In this document: positions 7,820 through 15,677 of the stretch, piece by piece
How positions within the stretch are numbered: position 1 is the stretch's first letter
Layout of the letters: each line of letters opens with the position of its first letter
Assembly: GCF_051379705.1 (NCBI RefSeq)
Contig: NZ_CP179868.1
Coordinates: 1,550,001-1,614,000, forward strand
Source: Ekhidna sp051379705
GTDB lineage: Bacteria; Bacteroidota; Bacteroidia; Cytophagales; Cyclobacteriaceae
Length of the DNA stretch: 64,000 nt
Direction of reading: 5' to 3'
The notes under the pieces: generated by a model
Seen by the model: the letters and a program-made list of their open reading frames with translations, nothing else
The model's database searches: none
Told to the model about the DNA's origin: nothing
Made by a program: the position numbers and the translations under genes

Positions 7820-9374
7820 GCTCCCAAGATACTTCTATTGGCGACTCGCTACTAACATCATTTTGGTAGGCATATTACTACCACTATTGTTGGTAGCGAG
7901 TCGCTCTTTTATGCTGGATACTTCAAACCTGAAGCATATTGTCAGCAACTTACTCCCACTTTACTTGTGGAACACCTCAATTTTAGTCGTTGGCACCTCT
8001 GCTATTACCTTATTAATCGGAGTTTACACTGCATGGTATGTCACTGTCTATGACTTCCCATTTAGAAGGCAGTTTGAGTGGATGCTCATTCTTCCTCTCT
8101 CCATTCCTACATTCATCAATGCTATATCATATGTTGGACTTACAGATTATGCCGGCCCATTAAGAATTCTACTTAGATGGATGGGAACAGATATCTACTT
8201 AGACATCATGAACCATTCAGGAGCCGTGATCGTCATGAGCTTGGTTTTATACCCATACGTATATGTGACTTCAAGATCAGCCTTCTTGTTGCAATCTGCT
8301 TCACTTATTGAAGTATCAAGATCCTTGGGTCAACCAATGAAAAAAACCTTTATGAAGGTGGTTCTCCCACTTGCATGGCCAGCCATATTTGCCGGACTTA
8401 TTTTGGTCATTATGGAAGTTCTCAATGACTATGGTGTTGTATCCTACTTTGGCATTCCAACCTTCACTGTCGGAATATTCCGGTCTTGGCTTGCATTGGG
8501 AGATCTATCTACCGCAGTATTTCTCTCAGTTATTGTTTTGATTTTTGTGGTGATTCTGTTAGCGATCGAGTTCAAGGCAAACGAGAAAAAGAAATTTTCA
8601 ACCGACAAGTCAGAAAGAACACTTACCCGCCTTAAACCCAAGCATAAATGGCGAATTTTTATGCTTTGCTTACTACCATTATTGGCTGGGTTTGTTATTC
8701 CTGTAGGTCAGCTTCTTTGGTGGTTTGCACTTGCATATTCTCATGACGTTTGGGCTCACTTGATAACCTTGGCAACCAACACGGCCATCCTAGGAATCTT
8801 GTCAAGTGTACTTGTTTTAATTCTCTCTATCATCCTAACATATACGTTCCGTTTGGTAAATAAAAAAGGGTTCAAAAAAGCCATTGGCAAGCTGCCAATG
8901 CTAGGCTATGCAATGCCTGGTGCAGTGATTGCTGTAGGAATAGTCGCATTAGTTTTAATTATCAATCCAAATCTTATTTACTCGGGTATTACTGCACTAG
9001 TTTTTGGCTATACGGTTAGGTTCTTTGCGGTAGGTTATGGTTCTATAGAGTCAGGATTTGAAAAGATATCCAGACAGATAGATGATGCGGCCATTTCCTT
9101 GGGCAGTAATTCATTAAGAAACTTAATCAATATTCACATACCCATCCTCAAACCAGTATTGCTTGGAGCATTGATTATGGTCTTTGTGGATGTCGCTAAA
9201 GAACTTCCTATCACGCTTATCCTTCGTCCTTTCAACTATGAGACTTTGGCTACCAACGCTTTTCAATATGCAAAAGATGAAATGGCTCCAAGAGCCGCAT
9301 CCTCTAGTCTACTTATTATTTTTGCCAGCGCTGTTCCCGTATATTATCTAAATAGAATTTTGCATAGAAGTTGA
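7800..9374 (+). CDS. Ferric-iron ABC transporter permease (two fused BPD domains)
   Basis: This inner-membrane permease of 524 aa is of the FbpB/AfuB type, with about twelve membrane segments in two homologous halves. Each half carries an EAA-like loop contacting the ATPase: SLIEVSRSLGQPMKKTFMKVVLPLAWPA in the first half (about 160-190) and a segment starting QIDDAAISLGSN in the second. ATG 7800 is used, overlapping the binding-protein gene by 20 nt, so translation is probably coupled. The ATPase gene starts inside its stop codon. A single polypeptide of two fused permease halves is usual for this family. Confidence 0.93.
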   Translation: MKLAGTKLPRYFYWRLATNIILVGILLPLLLVASRSFMLDTSNLKHIVSNLLPLYLWNTSILVVGTSAITLLIGVYTAWYVTVYDFPFRRQFEWMLILPLSIPTFINAISYVGLTDYAGPLRILLRWMGTDIYLDIMNHSGAVIVMSLVLYPYVYVTSRSAFLLQSASLIEVSRSLGQPMKKTFMKVVLPLAWPAIFAGLILVIMEVLNDYGVVSYFGIPTFTVGIFRSWLALGDLSTAVFLSVIVLIFVVILLAIEFKANEKKKFSTDKSERTLTRLKPKHKWRIFMLCLLPLLAGFVIPVGQLLWWFALAYSHDVWAHLITLATNTAILGILSSVLVLILSIILTYTFRLVNKKGFKKAIGKLPMLGYAMPGAVIAVGIVALVLIINPNLIYSGITALVFGYTVRFFAVGYGSIESGFEKISRQIDDAAISLGSNSLRNLINIHIPILKPVLLGALIMVFVDVAKELPITLILRPFNYETLATNAFQYAKDEMAPRAASSSLLIIFASAVPVYYLNRILHRS

Positions 9375-10378
9375 ACCTAAGCGTAGAACATATCAGTAAA
9401 AGCTTTGAAAACACCAAGGTGTTAGATGACGTTTCTATAGTCGTCAATAAGGGAGAAATCCTTTCTCTTACAGGTGAAAGTGGATGTGGAAAAAGCACAC
9501 TTCTTAGAATTATTTCGGGACTGGAAGCACCTGATAGTGGTAAAATTATTCTAAATGATCAAGACATAACCAGCTGGAGTCCTGAGCAACGAAAGTTTGG
9601 TTTTGTCTTTCAAAATTTATCACTTTTCCCTCATCTGTCAGTCAGAGATAATATTTTTTATGCCATCAGCAAAAAAGATCAATCGAACGGGAGACTTAAT
9701 GAACTTTTAGAAATGACCGGACTTTCTGGTTTAGGTCATCGGTTTCCTCACGAATTATCAGGTGGTCAACAACAGCGAGTTGCCTTGGCTAGAGCGCTGG
9801 CCATAAATCCACAGCTGCTTATTTTGGATGAGCCTTTTAGCAGTTTGGATGAGTTATTGAAAACTAAGATTCGAGAAGAAATATTTGACCTATTACGGTC
9901 TTTAGAAATCACCACGATCCTTGTGAGTCACCAAGCTTCGGATGCATTCCTAATTGCAGATAAGCTTGTTGTTTTGAGGCACGGGCAAATTCAACAGGTT
10001 GGAAAACCTTCTGAAGTTTATCAGCAACCTATTTCTTCCTATGTCTCAGACTTTTTTGGTGCCAGTGTTATTCTTAAAGGCAAGAAAGATGGAGATAGCA
10101 TTCACACTTCATTTGGAAATTTAAAAATCGAAAACTCTAGAGCGGGTGATTTACAGCTTTTTGTCCGACCTGAGAACATTGAGATATCCACTGCAAGTAA
10201 TTACAACGTAAGTGGGCAGATTCTTAAAAAAGAATTCAAAGGGCCTCATGATGTGCTAAAAATCGGAAACAAAAACTCAAATGAATTCATCTCGTTAGAA
10301 ACAGAAAGATGTAATCTCGAGGTTGGTGATACCATTTATCTAAATGTACCTGAGGATCAAGTACAAATTTTCAAATAG
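9371..10378 (+). CDS. Ferric-iron ABC transporter ATP-binding protein
   Basis: This is a 335-aa ABC ATPase of the FbpC/PotA class. It has Walker A GESGCGKST (about 34-42), Q-loop VFQNLSLFPHLS, signature LSGGQQQR, Walker B LLILDEPFSSLD and H-loop VSHQASDA. A C-terminal TOBE-like regulatory domain follows (about 240-335, with LFVRPENIEIS). The start is TTG in a TTGA overlap with the permease stop codon, which fixes it as the third gene of a translationally coupled operon. It energises import of iron captured by the 6791-7819 lipoprotein. The match to the family is full length. Confidence 0.94.
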   Translation: MNLSVEHISKSFENTKVLDDVSIVVNKGEILSLTGESGCGKSTLLRIISGLEAPDSGKIILNDQDITSWSPEQRKFGFVFQNLSLFPHLSVRDNIFYAISKKDQSNGRLNELLEMTGLSGLGHRFPHELSGGQQQRVALARALAINPQLLILDEPFSSLDELLKTKIREEIFDLLRSLEITTILVSHQASDAFLIADKLVVLRHGQIQQVGKPSEVYQQPISSYVSDFFGASVILKGKKDGDSIHTSFGNLKIENSRAGDLQLFVRPENIEISTASNYNVSGQILKKEFKGPHDVLKIGNKNSNEFISLETERCNLEVGDTIYLNVPEDQVQIFK

Positions 10379-10437
10379 TGTTCGCTACTTTTAGCGCAGC
10401 TGTTCGAAATTGTACAAAAGCGCATACTGAAATATTT

Positions 10438-10464
10438 ATAAATATCTATTAATCAGATATTTAT
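10438..10464. promoter_or_regulatory. Perfect 10-bp inverted repeat upstream of the 76-aa gene
   Basis: ATAAATATCT and AGATATTTAT are perfect inverted arms with the 7-nt spacer ATTAATC. The repeat sits 35 bp before the ATG at 10500 and 59 bp after the iron operon. No T-run follows, so an operator-like role is more likely than a terminator, although A+T-rich arms make chance more plausible than for a G+C-rich repeat. Confidence 0.35.
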
Positions 10465-10499
10465 GATTTATGGCATATCGTTTGCAGTTCTTTTAGCAA

Positions 10500-10730
10500 A
10501 TGGCAACCAACCGAACAAATATCAAATTAAGCCGTACACTGCTCATTCTACTGGGCATACTATTAGCGTGTCTACTTACACTCAACGCCAAGTCACTATA
10601 CTCTGCTGACCTACTGAGTGAGCCGACCAATATTCCAACAGCAGACACTAAAGCTCCCAAAACCTTTTTAGACCAAATTGGCACGATCAGTTTGAGGAAA
10701 ATTTCTAAAAAAATCTCATCTTTAAACTAA
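10500..10730 (+). CDS. Small single-TM hypothetical protein
   Basis: I do not recognise this 76-aa protein. Residues 10-30 (SRTLLILLGILLACLLTLNA) form one membrane segment or uncleaved signal anchor after a basic N-terminus, and the rest is a short polar, basic tail (KISKKISS). It is followed 6 nt later by the PspC-domain gene, so the two are probably co-transcribed and may act together at the inner membrane. The upstream element TATCGTTTG is close to a -7 box but has one extra base. The reading frame is supported by this spacing and the hydrophobic pattern rather than by homology. Confidence 0.5.
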   Translation: MATNRTNIKLSRTLLILLGILLACLLTLNAKSLYSADLLSEPTNIPTADTKAPKTFLDQIGTISLRKISKKISSLN

Positions 10731-10736
10731 AGAAGA

Positions 10737-10931
10737 ATGGAAATGACAAAGAGACTTTTCAGATCACAAGATCGGATGCTCGGTGGTGTTTGTGCTGGTA
10801 TTGCCGAATACATTGGCTGGGATCCAACCCTAGTAAGAATCGCATACATTGTGCTTTCTATTGTAAGTGCAGCTTTTCCAGGATTGCTGGTTTACTTAAT
10901 CCTGTGGATTATTATCCCACCCCGCTACTAG
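10737..10931 (+). CDS. PspC-domain membrane protein, 64 aa
   Basis: The whole protein is one PspC domain: KRLFRSQDRMLGGVCAGIAEY, then GWDPTLVRIAYIVLSI and a hydrophobic stretch GLLVYLILWIIIPP. In Proteobacteria PspC senses inner-membrane stress together with PspA and PspB, but stand-alone PspC-domain proteins of about 60-70 aa are widespread in Bacteroidota and their role is less clear. Either ATG 10737 or ATG 10743 could be the start. Its stop codon shares the palindrome CTAG with the stop of the convergent arginase-like gene, a 4-nt tail-to-tail overlap. Confidence 0.88.
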   Translation: MEMTKRLFRSQDRMLGGVCAGIAEYIGWDPTLVRIAYIVLSIVSAAFPGLLVYLILWIIIPPRY

Positions 10932-12067
10932 GCTTTATTATAAAAATTCATCCAACGATCGGGGAGCTCACCTTTTAGAGCAAGGTCATAGTCACTGTAA
11001 TTGCAGGCTATCATCCTGTTTCTATTGAAAAGCCCTTCAGCATCAGGGTTCGGCACTTCCATCCACCACCGTTCAGAAAGTTTGCTTTTGTAGAAACGGA
11101 TGGTGTCCGGTTCTCCTCCCAGATGAACCTCGTACATGAGGTAGTCATTTGATTTAAAGTTCTTATCACCTTTTCTGTGATAATATCCTTCAATGAAGTA
11201 CCAAATCATTGTGGCCATCACAAATGCAGTTTTACGGTCATCAGAGTCCTTTGAAGCATCGTAATTGTAGAGTCCTATTGAACTCATTTTTTCGTTTTGT
11301 CCGGCATACCAACATAGTTGGCAAGATTCCTCACCAGTTAGGCCATAGACCTTTGAATTGGCCGCTCCAGGTGCATATGATGCTTGTAATGCAGAGATAT
11401 CAAATGACATCATATCAGCATCGCGAACTATCGGTTCGATATCCTTAATATTTTCTTTAACTACACCTAATCGGATTGCCTCAAAGGATAATTTTTCAAG
11501 TAGCTCTATCGATTTTTGATTGGTCAGGTAGCTTTGATAGGCCAAATGATAGTAGCTGAATAAGTAGTTGGGACTATGCTTAAAAATCTTTCCTATATGT
11601 TCATTGGCAGAAATTTCCGAGTCCTCCAAGTCCATTTCACTATCCACATTTAAAACAGAAATCAACTTTTCCGAAGTTTCATATGCATAGTACTGACCTA
11701 AATCTAAATCGTGGCTGCCTCCAAATACTATTGGTATGATGCTTTTCTCCATAAGGTAGCTACATACCTCCTTCAATCGAAGATACGTGTCTTCCAATTT
11801 TGGCCCATTACGAAAATTTCCAAGATCAACTATTCCATAATCACCGAAGCCTTTTTTTAACTGGTAAAGTTGTTTTCGAATCTCATCTGCTGACTTAGGA
11901 TTTGCGTTCGCACCACTCCCTCTATACTCACCCATACCAATTAGGGCAATATCCATTCCTTCGTGATCAGGCATCTTCAGCCTATTGATATAAATGGATG
12001 ATTGAAAGGATGATGGTGTCTGATCCACATCTATTTCTATGGGATCAAAGAATAGTTTTAAGTCCAT
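10928..12067 (-). CDS. Arginase/formimidoylglutamase-family protein with altered metal ligands
   Basis: This 379-aa protein has the ureohydrolase fold. Canonical enzymes use GGDHS, DAHxD and SxDxDxxDP to bind two Mn(II). Here the motifs read GGSHD (His119 kept), DSEMD (Asp142 and Asp146 kept, His replaced by Glu144) and SFDISALQASYAP (Asp223 kept, second Asp replaced by Ser225). At least one metal site is therefore changed, and activity may be altered or lost. Proteins labelled formimidoylglutamase are common in Bacteroidota, but no other histidine-degradation gene is nearby. It overlaps the PspC gene convergently by 4 nt. I am confident of the family and not of the substrate. Confidence 0.8.
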   Translation of the reverse strand: MDLKLFFDPIEIDVDQTPSSFQSSIYINRLKMPDHEGMDIALIGMGEYRGSGANANPKSADEIRKQLYQLKKGFGDYGIVDLGNFRNGPKLEDTYLRLKEVCSYLMEKSIIPIVFGGSHDLDLGQYYAYETSEKLISVLNVDSEMDLEDSEISANEHIGKIFKHSPNYLFSYYHLAYQSYLTNQKSIELLEKLSFEAIRLGVVKENIKDIEPIVRDADMMSFDISALQASYAPGAANSKVYGLTGEESCQLCWYAGQNEKMSSIGLYNYDASKDSDDRKTAFVMATMIWYFIEGYYHRKGDKNFKSNDYLMYEVHLGGEPDTIRFYKSKLSERWWMEVPNPDAEGLFNRNRMIACNYSDYDLALKGELPDRWMNFYNKA

Positions 12068-12103
12068 GAGGCTAAGATAAGCACCTGCTTCATAAAATAT
12101 TCA

Positions 12104-12117
12104 AGCGCTATAGCGCT
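12104..12117. repeat. 14-bp perfect palindrome between minus-strand genes
   Basis: AGCGCTATAGCGCT is its own reverse complement and lies 7 bp beyond the stop codon of the C2-like protein gene. It could fold into a short hairpin in the transcript, but the downstream T content is scattered, so a terminator role is uncertain. Confidence 0.3.
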
Positions 12118-12124
12118 ATGGAGG

Positions 12125-12472
12125 CTATTTAGCAAGAATTTCCCAATTGATCATATAATCTGCTTCTTCTGAAACATCTGCATTATTTGAAAGGATCGTC
12201 CCGAAATGGCCAGTTCCTTGTGTTAAATCTAAATGAAACGTGCCCAAATGATCGTTGCGACTTGTATAGTCAAAATCCCAAAGTTCCAATTCTAGCCAGT
12301 CGCCATCAAAATTTTGATTCACGTTGACATCCAAAGCTTCATCCACCCCGATTTTTAGAAATCTTGATTTTTCAGGCCATATCTTCTGCCCATTGCATTT
12401 TAGAAAAATTTCATCCTTATCTGATTCATCAGGCACATTGCAGATGATTGTATGTATTTTAATCTGTGGCAT
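12125..12472 (-). CDS. C2-like beta-sandwich protein, 115 aa
   Basis: The protein is cytosolic or of unknown location, without a signal peptide. Its pattern of beta-strands and the segment LELELWDFDYTSRNDHLGTFHLDL (about 70-93) match the third calcium-binding loop and following strand of C2 domains, where D-x-D is followed by a D-x-hydrophobic-G turn. A first loop may be near NVPDESDKDE (about 13-22). The function is unknown: C2 domains usually bind Ca(II), lipids or protein partners. An intrinsic terminator precedes it, so it has its own transcription start. The family call is from motif appearance only. Confidence 0.6.
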   Translation of the reverse strand: MPQIKIHTIICNVPDESDKDEIFLKCNGQKIWPEKSRFLKIGVDEALDVNVNQNFDGDWLELELWDFDYTSRNDHLGTFHLDLTQGTGHFGTILSNNADVSEEADYMINWEILAK

Positions 12473-12521
12473 ACTTGGTGGTAAAAATTCAAGATATACA
12501 AATACCTACATTTGCAGATAT

Positions 12522-12548
12522 AAAAAAAGCCTCACATTTCTGCAAGGC
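12522..12548 (-). terminator. Intrinsic terminator after the exported 109-aa protein
   Basis: On the minus strand GCCTTGCA and TGTGAGGC form an 8-bp stem (two G-U pairs) around a GAAA tetraloop, followed by seven T residues. It lies 21 bp past the stop of the gene at 12570-12899. Confidence 0.85.
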
Positions 12549-12569
12549 CCTTTTCAAACCATATCTGAT

Positions 12570-12899
12570 CTACTTGATGGTAAATCCGAATATCTCACTT
12601 TGTCCGTTTGATGTTTCAACAACAATGGTATAGGTTCCTTCAGAAAGTTTTACAAGTTTTGAGATGTCTACATTTTGCGCATCTAAAACTCGATCTACTT
12701 GATCATTTATCATCACACGTGCTTTCTCAGCAGGCAAATTTCTTAAAATCGCTTTGGTTCCTTTTGGGAAGACTGGCTGACCACTTTCGAACTCAGCGGC
12801 TGGTTTGGAAAACTCAATGCTAGGAAGTTCAGTGGCATTCGTTGAGTCAAAGGAAGTTCCAAAAAAGACAAGCGATAGGATGAGTGTATATTTTATCAT
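12570..12899 (-). CDS. Exported hypothetical protein, 109 aa
   Basis: An N-terminal signal peptide (MIKYTLILSLVFFGTSFDST) directs this small protein to the envelope. The mature part has a proline-rich strand region, then ILRNLPAEKARVMIND, and it ends KLSEGTYTIVVETSNGQSEIFGFTIK-like, resembling the last strands of the immunoglobulin-like sorting domains of type IX-secreted proteins. It is far too short to be a typical type IX substrate, so that resemblance is only suggestive. The gene stands alone between its own terminator and the nqrF terminator. No function can be assigned. Confidence 0.7.
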   Translation of the reverse strand: MIKYTLILSLVFFGTSFDSTNATELPSIEFSKPAAEFESGQPVFPKGTKAILRNLPAEKARVMINDQVDRVLDAQNVDISKLVKLSEGTYTIVVETSNGQSEIFGFTIK

Positions 12900-13004
12900 T
12901 TCAGCGGGTGTTTGTATTAGTAGTACAAAGTTGTCACTTCGCTTTCAATGACCACAGACGTCATATACTGAATTTAACCTAGTAAAAACGCTTATACAGG
13001 ACCA

Positions 13005-13034
13005 ATAAAAAAGCCCCGCATAATATGCGAGGCT
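13005..13034 (-). terminator. Intrinsic terminator of nqrF
   Basis: On the minus strand AGCCTCGCA and TGCGGGGCT form a 9-bp stem (one G-U pair) with loop TATTA, followed by six T residues. It lies 22 bp past the nqrF stop codon. Confidence 0.85.
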
Positions 13035-13055
13035 TGATGTTTTTTTGTTTTGGAA

Positions 13056-14351
13056 TTAACCTCCAAAATCATCAAATCTGATATTCTCATCAGGGATTCC
13101 GAAATCTTCACCCATCTTCTGCACAGCCTGGTTCATTAGAGGCGGTCCACAGAAATACAGCTCAATTTCTTCCGGATTATCATGTTTACTCAGATAGTGA
13201 TCGATCACTGCTTGGTGTACAAAACCTGTAAATCCATCTCCATCATCTTCCATGCTATTTTTTGCATTCCAATTGTCTTCTTCCAATGGCTCGGAGAGTA
13301 CTACATGGAAAGTGAAATTCGGAAAGCTTTTCTCTAGATCTAGGAAATGATCAAGATAGAAGAGTTCTCGTTTTGAGCGTCCTCCATACCAATAACTTAC
13401 TTTTCTTCCGGTCTTTAAAGTCTTAAACAAATGATAGAGATGCGAACGCATAGGTGCCATCCCAGCTCCACCCCCAACATACAGCATCTCAGCGTCAGAT
13501 GGATTGATAAAGAATTCCCCATAAGGACCAGATATTGTTACTTTGTCCCCTTCCTTAAGACCGAAAATATAAGATGACGCAATTCCAGGATTCACGTTCA
13601 TCCAGCCATTTTTTGCTCTATCCCAAGGTGGAGTTGCAATACGCACGTTAAGCATAATTTCACGTCCTTCTGCAGGATATGAAGCCATTGAATACGCCCG
13701 CTCAATGGTTTCATCATTTTTCATTTTGAGATCCCACAAACCGAATTTGTCCCATTCCATCTGGAATTTCTTTGGATCATCATGCTCTTCCGGGTGCGCC
13801 GTAATGTCAATGTCCTTAAATTCAACTTCGCATTTTGGCACTTCTATTTGGATGTATCCTCCTGCTTCGTAATCCATTTCTTCAGGAAGCTCAACCACAA
13901 ATTCTTTGATAAATGAAGCAACATTCCAATTTCTGACCACTGTTGCTTCCCATTTCTTAATTCCGAAAATTTCCTCCGGAATTTCAATTTTCATGTCGTT
14001 CTTCACTTTTACCTGACATGCTAATCGAACATTTTCTTTTTGCTCGGTACGACTCAAATGACCTACTTCAGTAGGAAGCACATCTCCTCCTCCTTCTACT
14101 ACGGTACACTTACACATAGCACATGTACCTCCTCCACCACATGCTGAAGGTAGAAATACACTTTTTTGAGAAAGTGTGGAAAGCAATGTAGAACCTGCCG
14201 TTGTAACCATAGGATTATCTGTATCACCATTTACAGTGATTTTGACTGGGCCTGACTGGACTAACTTGGATTGCGCCAACAGAAGGATTAACACTAGAAG
14301 AAGTATTAAAACTGTAAAGGCGATAATGGAAGTAATTACAATTGAAGACAT
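13056..14351 (-). CDS. nqrF: Na+-translocating NADH:quinone reductase subunit F
   Basis: NqrF is the NADH-oxidising subunit of the Na+-pumping quinone reductase. This 431-aa protein has an N-terminal membrane anchor (4-27). A [2Fe-2S] ferredoxin domain follows, with Cys71, Cys77, Cys80 and Cys112 (CGGGGTCAMC...LACQV). The FAD-binding domain has RAYSMASYP, and the NADH-binding domain has YVGGGAGMAPMRSH and YFCGPP, with the family-typical end FDDFGG. nqrA-E normally sit directly upstream, but here the upstream gene is accD, so the subunit gene is separated from the rest of its complex. It has its own -7 element and terminator, so it forms a single-gene unit. Confidence 0.93.
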   Translation of the reverse strand: MSSIVITSIIAFTVLILLLVLILLLAQSKLVQSGPVKITVNGDTDNPMVTTAGSTLLSTLSQKSVFLPSACGGGGTCAMCKCTVVEGGGDVLPTEVGHLSRTEQKENVRLACQVKVKNDMKIEIPEEIFGIKKWEATVVRNWNVASFIKEFVVELPEEMDYEAGGYIQIEVPKCEVEFKDIDITAHPEEHDDPKKFQMEWDKFGLWDLKMKNDETIERAYSMASYPAEGREIMLNVRIATPPWDRAKNGWMNVNPGIASSYIFGLKEGDKVTISGPYGEFFINPSDAEMLYVGGGAGMAPMRSHLYHLFKTLKTGRKVSYWYGGRSKRELFYLDHFLDLEKSFPNFTFHVVLSEPLEEDNWNAKNSMEDDGDGFTGFVHQAVIDHYLSKHDNPEEIELYFCGPPLMNQAVQKMGEDFGIPDENIRFDDFGG

Positions 14352-14388
14352 ATGTCTAAAATCTTTTGTTATTTAATTAAAATCGGGG

Positions 14389-14396
14389 CAAATATA
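14389..14396 (-). promoter_or_regulatory. -7 promoter element of nqrF
   Basis: On the minus strand the sequence reads TATATTTG, an exact TAnnTTTG match, 37 nt before the nqrF ATG at 14351. No clear -33 TTTG was found. Confidence 0.5.
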
Positions 14397-14482
14397 GTTG
14401 ATCTAGATCTCCTTATTCACCGGAAATAAGAACCTTTTTTTGTCCTTTAGAATCAAACAAGTTGAAACACCTAAATGTTAGT

Positions 14483-15322
14483 TTAAGCTAACATTTTTAA
14501 TAGCATGGTCAGTCTTGATTTCAATTGACGTCTATCGACAATAAAATCAAGGAAACCATGATCTAAAACAAACTCAGAACTTTGAAATCCTTTGGGTAAA
14601 TCTTTACCTATGGTTTCTCTAATTACCCTTGGGCCTGCAAATCCGATTAATGCTCCCGGCTCGGCAATATTAAAATCACCTAGCATAGCGTAAGATGCCG
14701 TCACTCCACCTGTCGTTGGATCCGTAAGCAATGAGATGTATGGAATTTTAGCTTCTGAAAGCAGCGCAAGTTTTGCAGAGGTTTTGGCCATTTGCATCAA
14801 TGAGAACCCAGCTTCCATCATTCGTGCGCCACCTGATTTGGATATCATTAGGAAAGGCATTTTCTTTTTTAATGAATAGTCAATCGCCCGAGCGATCTTT
14901 TCACCTACGACTGATCCCATTGATCCTCCAATAAATGAGAAATCCATGCAGGCAACCACGATGTTGATTCCATTCATCTTGCCAGTAGCGCTACGAACTG
15001 CATCTTTTAGCTCGGTCTTCTTCTGAGTTGCTGCAATTCGATCCGGGTATTTCTTGGTATCCTCAAACTTCAATGGATCGCCAGAAGTCAGATCTTCATC
15101 AAGTTCCGTGAACTTATTGCTATCAAAAATTATCTCGAAATACTCCTTAGATCCGATTCGGACATGATAGTCGTCATCAGGGCATACGTACGAGTTATTT
15201 TTCAGCTCGCGCATATGGATAATAGAGCCGCTAGGGGTTTTGTACCAAAGTCCATCTGGCACCTCCTTCTTATCCTCAGTCTTTGTAAGTATTCCTTTGT
15301 CTTGTCGCTTAAACCACGCCAT
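14483..15322 (-). CDS. accD: Acetyl-CoA carboxylase carboxyltransferase subunit beta
   Basis: AccD (279 aa) pairs with AccA to transfer CO2 from carboxybiotin to acetyl-CoA, giving malonyl-CoA for fatty-acid synthesis. The crotonase-like core is intact: GGSMGSVVGEKIARA, SGGARMMEA, TDPTTGGVTASYAMLGD and GFAGPRVIRETIG. The N-terminal zinc ribbon found in Escherichia coli AccD has lost its ligands. Of the four cysteine positions only Cys47 remains, the others being Thr29, Gly32 and Asp50 by alignment with the usual pattern. A 9-bp hairpin (14473-14496) straddles the stop codon but lacks a T-run. A good promoter lies upstream at 15347-15375. Confidence 0.94.
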   Translation of the reverse strand: MAWFKRQDKGILTKTEDKKEVPDGLWYKTPSGSIIHMRELKNNSYVCPDDDYHVRIGSKEYFEIIFDSNKFTELDEDLTSGDPLKFEDTKKYPDRIAATQKKTELKDAVRSATGKMNGINIVVACMDFSFIGGSMGSVVGEKIARAIDYSLKKKMPFLMISKSGGARMMEAGFSLMQMAKTSAKLALLSEAKIPYISLLTDPTTGGVTASYAMLGDFNIAEPGALIGFAGPRVIRETIGKDLPKGFQSSEFVLDHGFLDFIVDRRQLKSRLTMLLKMLA

Positions 15323-15346
15323 TCGAATTCTTTCTCAGTGAATGAG

Positions 15347-15375
15347 CAAAGCTAAGTGATAATTGCTAAAACAAA
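15347..15375 (-). promoter_or_regulatory. Promoter of accD
   Basis: On the minus strand TTTG (15372-15375) and TAGCTTTG (15347-15354) match the Bacteroidota -33 and -7 elements with a 17-nt spacer. The -7 box ends 24 nt before the accD start. Confidence 0.55.
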
Positions 15376-15420
15376 ACTGGTGTAGTTCTGTAATCAACCT
15401 TGCCATGCATCAATCTAATT

Positions 15421-15666
15421 TTACTTTACTTCTTCATAATCCACGTACTCACCTCCGCTAAATCTATCTCCTTTTTTGGACCTCTTATTTGGAATGTTAT
15501 CAATGTTTAGATCGTTGTTTCGAGTTCTCCTGGACGTATTCGAATATTGCTGATCGCCAAAACTTTCACGACTTGTGAACCCTTTAAACATGCCTCTGAA
15601 AACAAAAGAGGCAATCTTATGAAATACATATCCTACTAGTATTAGGATGATTATTATCTTAATCAT
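15421..15666 (-). CDS. DUF4834-like small membrane protein
   Basis: This 81-aa protein has an N-terminal membrane segment (IKIIIILILVGYVFHKIASFVF, about 2-23) followed by a hydrophilic, basic tail (SRRTRNNDLNIDNIPNKRSKKGDRF) ending YVDYEEVK. This layout matches DUF4834 proteins, which are restricted to Bacteroidota and uncharacterised. It starts 11 nt after the carB stop codon and is very probably co-transcribed with carB, though nothing in its sequence links it to carbamoyl phosphate synthesis. Confidence 0.75.
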   Translation of the reverse strand: MIKIIIILILVGYVFHKIASFVFRGMFKGFTSRESFGDQQYSNTSRRTRNNDLNIDNIPNKRSKKGDRFSGGEYVDYEEVK

Positions 15667-15677
15667 ACTCTATAAAC

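Noticed and set aside
12507..12514. Plus-strand TACATTTG promoter-like element
   Set aside because: It matches the -7 consensus, but both neighbouring genes are on the minus strand and no plus-strand gene follows. I consider it coincidental.
14411..14447. Terminator-like hairpin CTTATT-N7-AATAAG followed by seven T residues on the plus strand
   Set aside because: No plus-strand gene precedes it, and the stem is short and A+T-rich. It lies in the nqrF upstream region, so I did not list it as a terminator.
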